In this document: positions 25,797-33,450 of the stretch, piece by piece
How the letters are laid out: each line of letters opens with the position of its first letter
How positions within the stretch are numbered: the first letter of the stretch is position 1
Assembly: GCF_014199595.1 (NCBI RefSeq)
Contig: NZ_JACHNX010000001.1
Location: 248,001-312,000, forward strand
DNA: 64,000 nt
Source of the DNA: Sphingomonas yabuuchiae
GTDB taxonomy: Bacteria > Pseudomonadota > Alphaproteobacteria > Sphingomonadales > Sphingomonadaceae
Reading direction: 5' to 3'
The notes under the pieces: generated by a model
The model's database searches: none
What the model saw: only the letters and a program-made list of their open reading frames with translations
What the model was told of the DNA's origin: nothing
Position numbers and translations under genes: made by a program

Positions 25797-25918
25797 ATTC
25801 CTCCCCTGCAAGGGGAGGGGGACCATGCGAAGCATGGTGGAGGGGTGTCCCGCTCTCGATAGGGTGACACCCCTCCGTCAGGCCTGCGGCCTGCCACCTC
25901 CCCCTACAGGGGAGGAAA
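25797..25918. repeat. REPIN-like palindromic element, family B copy 1
   Basis: It starts with hairpin CCTCCCCT-GCA-AGGGGAGG (25800) and ends with the matching CCTCCCC...GGGGAGG hairpin (25897-25915). Inside are two more hairpins: ACCATGC-GAA-GCATGGT (25822-25838) and CAGGCC-TGC-GGCCTG (25879-25893). A close copy lies at 44307-44428. It separates two convergent genes. Confidence 0.88.
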
Positions 25919-25924
25919 ATGGCA

Positions 25925-28078
25925 TTAGAACGCCTTCGACACGCCGACGAAGAACCCGCGACGCGGGCCATATTGCGGCGCGCCCACACCCACGCCGGTC
26001 CCGTCGCGGATTTCATATTTGTGGTCGAGCAGGTTGATGACGTCGAACCGGATGTCCAGGTTCGGCCCCGCCAGATGTTGGCTCGCGGTCAGGTTGAACT
26101 GCGCATAGGGCGACAGCTTGGCGCCGTTGGGGATGGAATTGACGTCGTCGTCGCGGCGCAGGCCCGAACCATAGATCATGCTGCCGCCCAGCTTGGTCCC
26201 TTGCGCAAAGGCATAGGACAGGCCCGCCGATCCGGTGAACGTCTGGTCGTGGTCCAGATAGATGTAATGCCGCGCAATATAGTCGAGATCGTCCTGGCCG
26301 AAGCTGAACTGGCTGGAGACGATGCTGCGCCCCTTGGCCTTGGCGGCGGCGAAATTGGCATAGGCGAGCAGGCCGCCGCGGGCATAGCTCATATTCGCCT
26401 CGATCCCGCCGATGCGGCCCTGCTTGTAGTTGAACGGCGTCAGGATGATCGGCGCGCCGAACTGCCCCTCGTCGATCAGGTTCTTCGAGATGCGGTAATA
26501 GGCGTCGATGCCATAGGTGAAGTAGCGGCTGGGCTTGGCCTGGAATCCGACATCGAAATAATCCTGCCGCTCGGCATAGGGCACGTCGTTGACGGTGACG
26601 GCCGGATAGGCGCTGGTCCCGACGAACTTGGCGATGCTGGTATTGCCGACCAGCTCGAAGGGCGGCGGCACGAAATAGCGCGAATAGCCCGCGTGCAGCG
26701 TGTAGATATCACCCGGCTGCCAGACCAGGTTGACGCGCGGCGACAGCTGCCCCTCGCGCCGATAACCGTTATACAGGTCGTAGCGCGCGCCATAGTTGAG
26801 CGTCAGCTTGGGCAGGAGCGTCCACTCGTCCTGGAGATAGGCGCTGAAGCTGGTCGCGGTCTTGCCGCTATTGTCGACGATCGCGATCGGCTCGCCCGCT
26901 TGGGCACCATTGCCGTCGACTGGGAAGACATTGGTCATCGTCGCGCTGGTCGAGCGGTCGCGCGTCACCAGCAGGCCGCCGCGCAGCGTGTGCGCATCGC
27001 CGACATGATAGACCGCATCGACCTGTCCGCCGATCGCGAAGTCCTGCTTATACGCCTGTTGTGCCTGCCCGTTATAGAGCAACTCGCCGAGGATGTCGGG
27101 GCGATAGCGCAGCGACGAATAACGCGCGAAGAGCGAGGCCTGCACGGTCAGCGGCTCGGCATCGTGGAGGAACGCGACCTGGCCGAAGCCGGTCTTTTCC
27201 AGCTGCGTCTCGTTCAGCTTTTCGCTGGGGAAGGCGGTCTGGCCGCCGACGCTCCACCCGGCGCTCGGCTGCTGGCCGACGGGGTTGGGGATCTGGAACC
27301 ACTGGTTCGAATAGCCGCCGACGAAGGACACGCGATTCTGGTCGTCCAGGATATGGTCGATATAGGTGAAGGCCTGATATTGGTCGGTATCGTCATGCAC
27401 CGGGTTCGACCGGCCGTCGACGCTCTCGATGCCAAGCCCGCTGTGCCGGTAATCGCCCGACACGAAGTAATTGGTGCTTCCCGAAGAGCCGCCATAGGTC
27501 AGGCTCGGCTGGATGGTATTGTGGCTGCCGCCATAGATCGATGCGGTGCCGCCATTGTCGAACAGCCCGCTCTTGGTGGTGATGTCGATGATCCCGGCGG
27601 TGCGCAGGCCATATTGCGCGGGCAGGGCGCCGGTCAGGATGTTGACCTTGTCGACCAGGCGCGGGGACAGGGTCTGGCCGAACACCGCCAGCCCCTCGGG
27701 CAGGATGGTGCCGTTGATGCGATATTGCAGGCCGTTGTGATCATCGCGGACATGGAACTGGCCGAAACCGTCCTGCACGACGCCGGGGGCCTGGAGCAGG
27801 ATCTGGTTGAACTGCTGGTTCTCGCCACCGGGCAGCGCCTTGATCGTGGCGCTGGTGATTTCATAATTGGAGGCGCCCAGGCTGGGCTGGATATGCTCGC
27901 GCGCGGTGTCGAGCCGCTTGGCCGTGACGACGATGTCGGAGGGCTGATTCGCCGTGGCCGCCGGGGTGGCGTCCGCATCGGGCGTCGGTACGCCACGGGT
28001 CTGCGCCAGCGCAGGGAAAGCAATCGCGGACGACGCGACACAGCAGAGGAGAGCACAAAAACGCATCGACAACCCCAA
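25925..28078 (-). CDS. TonB-dependent outer-membrane receptor
   Basis: 717 residues (713 if started at the second ATG, 28066). Signal peptide 'MRFCALLCCVASSAIAFPALAQ'. A TonB-box-like 'SDIVVTA' is followed by the plug domain ('LGASNYEITSATIKALPGG', 'QFNQILLQAPGVVQDGFGQFHVRDDHNGLQYRINGT', 'SPRLVDKVNILTGALPAQYGLRTAGIIDI'). A ~22-strand barrel with alternating aromatic strands ends in Phe. No FecA-type N-terminal signalling domain precedes the plug. The ligand is unknown. No specific metabolic cluster surrounds it, only the small basic protein gene upstream. Confidence 0.9.
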   Translation of the reverse strand: MGLSMRFCALLCCVASSAIAFPALAQTRGVPTPDADATPAATANQPSDIVVTAKRLDTAREHIQPSLGASNYEITSATIKALPGGENQQFNQILLQAPGVVQDGFGQFHVRDDHNGLQYRINGTILPEGLAVFGQTLSPRLVDKVNILTGALPAQYGLRTAGIIDITTKSGLFDNGGTASIYGGSHNTIQPSLTYGGSSGSTNYFVSGDYRHSGLGIESVDGRSNPVHDDTDQYQAFTYIDHILDDQNRVSFVGGYSNQWFQIPNPVGQQPSAGWSVGGQTAFPSEKLNETQLEKTGFGQVAFLHDAEPLTVQASLFARYSSLRYRPDILGELLYNGQAQQAYKQDFAIGGQVDAVYHVGDAHTLRGGLLVTRDRSTSATMTNVFPVDGNGAQAGEPIAIVDNSGKTATSFSAYLQDEWTLLPKLTLNYGARYDLYNGYRREGQLSPRVNLVWQPGDIYTLHAGYSRYFVPPPFELVGNTSIAKFVGTSAYPAVTVNDVPYAERQDYFDVGFQAKPSRYFTYGIDAYYRISKNLIDEGQFGAPIILTPFNYKQGRIGGIEANMSYARGGLLAYANFAAAKAKGRSIVSSQFSFGQDDLDYIARHYIYLDHDQTFTGSAGLSYAFAQGTKLGGSMIYGSGLRRDDDVNSIPNGAKLSPYAQFNLTASQHLAGPNLDIRFDVINLLDHKYEIRDGTGVGVGAPQYGPRRGFFVGVSKAF

Positions 28079-28222
28079 ATGTTATAACGTCTCCCGATCG
28101 GGCTATCTTGCTGCGCCGCAATGGGATGGCAAGGCAGGTCAGGGTTCATGACGCATTTGTAAGCGGGCCATCATGCAGGGCGCCGCCATGGTCAGGGGCC
28201 CGCGAGCGCGCTATAAGGTGGT

Positions 28223-28402
28223 ATGGCCGAACGCTTCGAACGACACCGCCAGCCCTGGCGGCAGGACGAGATTCAGAAACTCCACACCCTTGCGAAGAAA
28301 GGCATGGCGCTGAAGGCCATCGCCAAGGCGCTGACCCGCAGCGAGGAGTCGGTCAAGGCGCGGGCGAAGGAAGACGGGCTGTCGATCGCCAAGCTCCACT
28401 GA
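28223..28402 (+). CDS. Small basic helical protein (Myb/SANT-like)
   Basis: 59 residues: it begins 'MAERFERHRQPWRQDEIQKL', continues 'HTLAKKGMALKAIAKALTRS' and ends 'EESVKARAKEDGLSIAKLH'. Strongly basic, with W-x-x-x-E-I-x-x-L and a second helix with regularly spaced A/L, resembling a single Myb/SANT or homeodomain-like helix-turn-helix. It may bind DNA (inference). Divergent from the TonB receptor gene. It is too short to stand out among six-frame ORFs, but the composition is not that of a random frame. Confidence 0.7.
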   Translation: MAERFERHRQPWRQDEIQKLHTLAKKGMALKAIAKALTRSEESVKARAKEDGLSIAKLH

Positions 28403-28447
28403 GGTTTCGGGGCGCAGTCCGTCCGCGCCCGGCCCGCGCCTCGATCG

Positions 28448-28999
28448 TCAGCGCAGGATGATGGCGGCCCCGTGCTTGTGCGCGCGAATTTCCTCTTCGG
28501 TCAGGCCGTTGATCTCGTGCGGAAAGATCAGCCAGTCATTCGTCTCATGGACGAAGAAGTCCGGCGTCAGGTCGGTCACGTTGCGTGACGGCTTGTAACA
28601 GACGGTCGCGACCTTGACCTCGTCCGGAATATTGTTCCGGCAGCGCTGCCTCAGTTCCTTCAGCAAGGCGCGGACCGAACGCCCGGAATCGAACACATCG
28701 TCGATCAGGAGCAGACGATCCTCCGGGTTCAGGACGTCGACCAGATGACCCAGCCCGTAAATGCGGACCTGCGGCTCCTGCTGGTCGATGCCGGTATAGG
28801 AGGCGGTGCGGATCGCAATATGGTCGCTCTGTACGCCGCGATATTCGAGCAGTTCCTGGACCGCGATGCCGACCGGCGCACCGCCGCGCCAGATGCCGAC
28901 GATATGGGTCGGGCGAAAGCCGGAGTCGAAGACCAGATTGGCCAGGCGGAAGGAATCCTCCAGCAGGCGGTCGGCGGACAGGTAGATCTTGGTGGTCAC
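28448..28999 (-). CDS. Phosphoribosyltransferase family protein
   Basis: 183 residues. The PRPP-binding loop is 'RLLLIDDVFDSGRSV' (D-D-V-F-D-S-G). 'IVGIWRGGAPVGIAVQELL' supplies the pyrophosphate loop, followed by 'SDHIAIRTASYTGIDQQEPQVRIYG'. The family includes xanthine/hypoxanthine-guanine PRTases; the C-terminal 'HETNDWLIFPHEIN' is of the type seen in xanthine-guanine members. The purine substrate cannot be assigned. It converges on the 59-residue protein gene. Confidence 0.88.
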   Translation of the reverse strand: MTTKIYLSADRLLEDSFRLANLVFDSGFRPTHIVGIWRGGAPVGIAVQELLEYRGVQSDHIAIRTASYTGIDQQEPQVRIYGLGHLVDVLNPEDRLLLIDDVFDSGRSVRALLKELRQRCRNNIPDEVKVATVCYKPSRNVTDLTPDFFVHETNDWLIFPHEINGLTEEEIRAHKHGAAIILR

Positions 29000-29100
29000 G
29001 GCAATCGTCCATCATCGTTGCGGGGCCGGGCACATAGCCATCGGCATCCGGACAGGCCGCCTATGTGATGCGGTCGGGCCGACAGGGCAAGCGGACGGCG

Positions 29101-29451
29101 CTATTCGACGATCCGTCCGATCCGCACCAGAACCCCGGTCGGATCGCTGACCGCGAACTCATAGGTGCCCCATGGTTTGGCGTGCGGCGTGCCCGGCTCG
29201 ATGATGCAGTCGCGGACCCGCTCGGCGACCGCGTCGACATCCTCGACATAGAGATAGAGACCCAACGGATTGTCGTCCGTGCGCACCGGCCAGCCCGGCA
29301 TGTGGTTGAGGTGCAGATGCCAGCCGCGTCCGTCCTCCAGGATGCGATAATGACCGAAATCGGCGGCGACCGAAAAGCCGAGCCGTTCGTAGAAGGCGGT
29401 GCTGGCATCGAGGTTGTCGGCGGGGACGATGGCGACGCAGTGGTGGTTCAT
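29101..29451 (-). CDS. VOC family (glyoxalase/bleomycin-resistance fold) protein
   Basis: 116 residues. 'HHCVAIVPADNLDASTAFYERLGFSVAADFGHY' and 'GWHLHLNHMPGW' plus 'GLYLYVEDVDAVAERVRDCIIEPG' and 'PWGTYEFAVSDPTGVLVRIGR' show the paired beta-alpha-beta-beta-beta modules of the VOC superfamily with metal-ligand-type H and E residues. Substrate unknown. It is divergent from the MFS transporter gene. Confidence 0.88.
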   Translation of the reverse strand: MNHHCVAIVPADNLDASTAFYERLGFSVAADFGHYRILEDGRGWHLHLNHMPGWPVRTDDNPLGLYLYVEDVDAVAERVRDCIIEPGTPHAKPWGTYEFAVSDPTGVLVRIGRIVE

Positions 29452-29717
29452 GCTGATGCCTTCCTTGCGGTCGACGGGATGTGCCGAATCCTGAAGTCAT
29501 GGCCATCGCCGTTTCGACGATCGGGCGAAAAGTTCCGGCGCTTTCTCATGAAGTTATTGTCATGAATTCTTGCGTGGTATTTGAATTGGTAGCAGGTTTA
29601 TCCTTGTTCTACAGCGGGATAACTTTACCGCCAATCGTTCGCCAAACATAAATCATACGATCGACGGATATTTCAAACTATTGCTGGGTTGGGCCCCGCA
29701 TCTCGCGGAGACCTATC
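29452..29717. promoter_or_regulatory. AT-rich divergent intergenic region
   Basis: This 266-base region between the VOC and MFS genes is clearly richer in A/T than the rest of the window. It has a direct repeat TCATGAA at 29546 and 29560 and an A/T-rich stretch 29570-29690. No open frame with coding features was seen. Promoters for both genes probably lie here; no exact -35/-10 can be fixed. Confidence 0.4.
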
Positions 29718-31004
29718 ATGGCCACAGCGGCATTACCCGATTCTCGAACGTCCCCATCGTCCGAAGGCGATCGCCGCCGCGCGACATGCTGGTTGCAGGC
29801 GCTCAATTTTTTCATGGCCGATATGCAGGCGGGCATCGGCCCGTTCCTGGGGGTCTTCCTGCAACAGCGCGGGTGGCAGACCGGGCCGATCGGCACCGTC
29901 ATGACGCTGGGCGGCGTGGCGGGCATGGTGATGACGGTGCCTGCGGGCGCGTTCATCGACCATACCGACAAGAAGCGCTGGGTCGTCGTCATCACCGGCA
30001 TCTGCACGGTTCTGGCATCCTTCCTGATCCTCTGGTCGCAGACCGGCATCGTCGTCGGGGTCAGCCAGGTGGCGACCGCCATTGCGGGCGCGGCGATCGG
30101 CCCGGCGGTGACCGGCATGACGCTGGGCGTCGTCCGGCAAAAGGGCTTTAACGCGCAGAATGGCCGCAACCAGGCCTGGAACCATGCGGGCAATATGGTC
30201 GGCGCTGGGCTTTCCGGCTTTCTCGGCTGGAAGTTCGGCATGCCTGCCATCTTCTTCCTGGCCGCCGCCTTCGGCGTGCTGGCGATCATCTCGGTCCTGT
30301 CGATCCCCGAACGCGCCATCGACCACCGCGCCGCGCGCGGGCTTGAGGATGAGGACGGCGACGATCAGGAAGGCGGCCAGGCCGAGGGTTTCAAGGCACT
30401 GCTCGCCAACAAGCCGATGCTGATCCTGGCGGCGGCGCTGGCCTGCTTCCATCTCGGCAACGGCGCGATGCTGCCGCTGTATGGCATGGCGGTGGTCGGC
30501 GCAGGGAAAGGCGATGCGGCGATGTTCACCGCGACCACCGTCATGGTGGCGCAGGCGGTGATGATCATCGCCAGCCTGGTCGCGATGAAGGTCGCCGCCG
30601 GGCGCGGTTACTGGCTGGTCCTGCTGATCTCCTTCGCCGCCCTTCCCCTGCGTGGCTTTCTGGCGGGCACCTTCATCGAGCATTGGGGCGTGTGGCCGGT
30701 CCAGGCGCTCGACGGCATCGGTGCGGGGCTTCAGAGCGTCGCGGTGCCCGGCCTCGTCGCCTGCCTGCTCAGCGGCACCGGCCGGGTCAATGTCGGGCAG
30801 GGCGCGGTGATGACCATCCAGGGCGTCGGCGCCTCGCTGTCGCCCGCCATCGGCGGCTGGCTGGCGCAGGAACTGGGCTATCACATCGCCTTCTACATTC
30901 TCGGCGGTTTCGCGATGGCGAGCCTGGGGCTGTGGATCGGCTTTGCAGGGACTCTGCGCCCCGCCTGCTCCGGTGGTGCCAAGCCCGAGGAGGCACAGGC
31001 GTGA
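29718..31004 (+). CDS. MFS transporter
   Basis: 428 residues, ATG at 29718 after GGAGACC. About 12 membrane segments; the loop 2-3 signature is 'GAFIDHTDKKRWVVVITG'. The central loop carries an acidic stretch ('DHRAARGLEDEDGDDQEGGQAEG'), a typical inter-domain linker. Its stop overlaps the next gene's GTG by four bases. The transported compound is unknown. Operon partners are a metallophosphoesterase and an ArsB/NhaD-type permease. Heavy-metal or phospho-compound export is possible, but this is inference from neighbours. Confidence 0.85.
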   Translation: MATAALPDSRTSPSSEGDRRRATCWLQALNFFMADMQAGIGPFLGVFLQQRGWQTGPIGTVMTLGGVAGMVMTVPAGAFIDHTDKKRWVVVITGICTVLASFLILWSQTGIVVGVSQVATAIAGAAIGPAVTGMTLGVVRQKGFNAQNGRNQAWNHAGNMVGAGLSGFLGWKFGMPAIFFLAAAFGVLAIISVLSIPERAIDHRAARGLEDEDGDDQEGGQAEGFKALLANKPMLILAAALACFHLGNGAMLPLYGMAVVGAGKGDAAMFTATTVMVAQAVMIIASLVAMKVAAGRGYWLVLLISFAALPLRGFLAGTFIEHWGVWPVQALDGIGAGLQSVAVPGLVACLLSGTGRVNVGQGAVMTIQGVGASLSPAIGGWLAQELGYHIAFYILGGFAMASLGLWIGFAGTLRPACSGGAKPEEAQA

Positions 31005-32107
31005 GCGGTATCTGCTGGGTCCATATCGGCGACCTGCATCTGGACGAAGCGGACGACTGGCAGGGCCTCGACCGGCTGAAGACCATCGTCGCGCAGGTGA
31101 ATGCGCGAATGGGCGAAGCGGACTTCGTCTTCGTGCCCGGCGATAACGCCAATCACGGCACGCGCGAGCAATATGCCCGGATGATCGACGCGCTCGCGCC
31201 GCTGTCGCTGCCATGGCGGATCATCCCGGGCGACCATGATTTCGAGCCGGGCGACCTGTTCCACTACGAAGCGGCGATCCCCAAGGCCAACCGGCCCGAG
31301 ATGGAGGTGATCGCCGGGCATCGCTGCCTGTTCCTGGACGTGGTGTCGGCGGGGGCCGGTGGTCCCGACTTCCGGCTGACCATGCATCACCGCAACAAAC
31401 TGGCCGAGGAACTGGCGCGGGCAAAGGCGTCGGGCGAAGTGCCGCTGGTCTTCATGCACGCCTATCCCGGCGATCTGGCGGCGGACGGCGACCTGATCGC
31501 GCGCCAATTCATCGACGGCGAGGTCGCCTTCGTCGATACCGGCCATACCCATTACAACGAGCTGCTCAACGACGGCCGCGTGATCTATGGCGCGACCCGC
31601 TCGACCGCGCAGATCGAGGAGGATGGCGGCGCACCGGGCTTCACCATCGTCTGTGTTGAGGACCGGGTGGTCAGTTGGCGCTTCCGGCGGCTGGATGCGG
31701 CCTGGCCGCATGTGCAGATCGTGTCGCCGGGCGATGTCCGGCTCATCACCCGTCCGACCGACCCGCATCAGGTGCCTCGGCCCGGTGCGGTCGAGATCGT
31801 CGCTCGGCTGTTCGGTGTGGATGCGACGCCGGTCGCGCGGGTCGGCGATAGCGACACGCCGATGACGCGGGGCGAGGACGGCCTGTGGCGGGCGACCGTG
31901 ACGCTGGCCGAGGGATTGAACGCGATCGAAGTCCGCTGCGGCGAAGGCTATGACCGGATCGACTGTCTGGTCCGCGACGCCCATGCCATCCCGAAGCGCC
32001 GCCTGCCCGTCGCACCGGGCGAGGATTGCCACGCGATCGGCGCCTGGCCTATCGCCGGGATCGATGGTGCCCGGCTCGGGCCGAACAAGAATGGGTGCGG
32101 ATGGTGA
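31001..32107 (+). CDS. Calcineurin-like metallophosphoesterase
   Basis: 368 residues, GTG start overlapping the MFS stop. Motifs: 'WVHIGDLHLDE' (D-x-H), 'FVFVPGDNANHG' (G-D-N), 'IPGDHDFEPGD' (usual GNHD reads GDHD), 'LVFMHAYPGDL' (H) and 'VDTGHTHYNEL' (G-H-T-H). All metal ligands are present except that Asn of GNHD is replaced by Asp. The C-terminal ~120 residues form an extra domain with beta character ('PRPGAVEIVARLFGVDATP', 'WRATVTLAEGLNAIEVRCG'). It is cytoplasmic, without a signal peptide. Substrate unknown. It overlaps the ArsB/NhaD gene by seven bases. Confidence 0.87.
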   Translation: MSGICWVHIGDLHLDEADDWQGLDRLKTIVAQVNARMGEADFVFVPGDNANHGTREQYARMIDALAPLSLPWRIIPGDHDFEPGDLFHYEAAIPKANRPEMEVIAGHRCLFLDVVSAGAGGPDFRLTMHHRNKLAEELARAKASGEVPLVFMHAYPGDLAADGDLIARQFIDGEVAFVDTGHTHYNELLNDGRVIYGATRSTAQIEEDGGAPGFTIVCVEDRVVSWRFRRLDAAWPHVQIVSPGDVRLITRPTDPHQVPRPGAVEIVARLFGVDATPVARVGDSDTPMTRGEDGLWRATVTLAEGLNAIEVRCGEGYDRIDCLVRDAHAIPKRRLPVAPGEDCHAIGAWPIAGIDGARLGPNKNGCGW

Positions 32108-33354
32108 CGCTGGCATACGGAGCCACCTGGGCGATTGCGGGGCTGTCGACTGCGGGTGTGATCGCGCGGCCGATGCGCTGGCCCGAATGGATCTGGGCGG
32201 TGGCGGGTGCGGTGCTGTTGATCGTGCTCGGCCTGATGCCGCTGAATGAGGCGGGACAGGCGATCGCGAAGGGTACCGACGTCTATCTCTTCCTGATCGG
32301 CATGATGCTGCTCAGCGAGACGGCGCGCGAGCATGGCGCGTTCGACTGGATCGCCGCCACCGCCGTCAACATGGCGGGCCGGTCGCGCGCGAAGCTGTTC
32401 GCGCTGGTCTATGCGACGGGCGTGGTCGTCACGACCTTCATGTCCAACGACGCCACCGCCGTCGTGCTGACGCCCGCCGTGTTCGTCGCGGCGAAAAAGG
32501 CCAAGGCCGATCCGCTGCCTTTGCTGTTCGCCTGTGCGCTGATCGCCAATGCGGCCAGCTTCGTGCTGCCCATTTCCAACCCGGCGAACCTCGTCCTCTA
32601 TGGCGGGCACATGCCGCCGCTGGGCGCATGGATGGCGGCGTTCGCGCTGCCATCGCTGGCGTCGATCCTCGTGACCTTCGCGGTGCTGCGCTTCACCCAG
32701 CGGGCGCGGATCGCGGGGGACTGCGAGAGTGATGTGACTCGCGACCCGCTGTCGATGGGAGGCAAGCTGGCCATTGCGGGCATCGTGCTGACGGCGCTGC
32801 TCCTGTTGGTCGTGTCGGCGCTGGATGCCGAACTGGGCCTGCCGACCGCATTGGCGGGGATCGCGACGGCGGTGATCGTGTCGCTGCTGGCGGGGCGCTC
32901 GCCGCTGACGCTGGCCACGTCGGTGTCCTGGGGCGTGCTGCCGCTGGTCGCGGGGCTGTTCGTGCTGGTCGAAGCGCTGGACCGGACGGGCGTGATCGCC
33001 TGGGTGGCGCGGGGGCTTCGCGACATGCTGGCCGATCCGACGCGGGCGGCGGCGGTGTCGGGCACGACGCTGGCCTTTGTCAGCAACGCGATGAACAACC
33101 TGCCTGCCGGGCTGGTCGCCAGCAGTGCGATCGCGCAGGCGCATCCGCCGCAGATCGTCACCGACGCGTTGTTGATCGGTGTCGACCTCGGCCCGAACCT
33201 GTCGGTCACGGGCTCGCTCGCGACGATCCTGTGGCTTCAGGCGATCCGGCGCGAGGGGGAGGATGTGAGCTTCCTCGCCTTCCTGAAGGTCGGCGCGGTG
33301 GCGATGCCGCTGGCGTTGCTCGCGGCGTTGGGGATTCGGTTGTTGATCGGGTGA
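32101..33354 (+). CDS. ArsB/NhaD (SLC13-like) permease
   Basis: 417 residues, ATG at 32101 within the end of the phosphoesterase gene. About 11 membrane segments. Features of the IT superfamily: 'FMSNDATAVVLTPAVFVAAKK', 'FVLPISNPANLVLYG', and the second repeat 'FVSNAMNNLPAGLVASSAI' and 'GVDLGPNLSVTGSLATILWLQ'. ArsB-type arsenite/antimonite efflux or anion import is likely; SLC13-like carboxylate or NhaD-type Na+/H+ exchange cannot be excluded. No arsR or arsC lies nearby. Confidence 0.85.
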   Translation: MVTLAYGATWAIAGLSTAGVIARPMRWPEWIWAVAGAVLLIVLGLMPLNEAGQAIAKGTDVYLFLIGMMLLSETAREHGAFDWIAATAVNMAGRSRAKLFALVYATGVVVTTFMSNDATAVVLTPAVFVAAKKAKADPLPLLFACALIANAASFVLPISNPANLVLYGGHMPPLGAWMAAFALPSLASILVTFAVLRFTQRARIAGDCESDVTRDPLSMGGKLAIAGIVLTALLLLVVSALDAELGLPTALAGIATAVIVSLLAGRSPLTLATSVSWGVLPLVAGLFVLVEALDRTGVIAWVARGLRDMLADPTRAAAVSGTTLAFVSNAMNNLPAGLVASSAIAQAHPPQIVTDALLIGVDLGPNLSVTGSLATILWLQAIRREGEDVSFLAFLKVGAVAMPLALLAALGIRLLIG

Positions 33355-33361
33355 GGCCCCA

Positions 33362-33443
33362 CCTCCGTTCGCACTGAGCGAAGTCGAAGTGCACGCGGGA
33401 CGGTCTCCCCTTGGCCTTCGACTTCGCTCAGGCTGAACGGAGG
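33362..33443. repeat. Inverted repeat, family A (convergent junction)
   Basis: Arms 33362-33389 and 33416-33443 are inverted copies, 25 of 28 positions matching. Each contains the CTTCGACTTCGCTCAG core shared with the pair at 14850-14932. It lies between the convergent permease and threonine synthase genes. Confidence 0.85.
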
Positions 33444-33450
33444 TAGGGAA

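Noticed and set aside
25919-28087. A 722-codon open frame on the plus strand
   Set aside because: Antisense of the TonB-dependent receptor, which has signal peptide, plug and barrel. No start context or family match on the plus strand.
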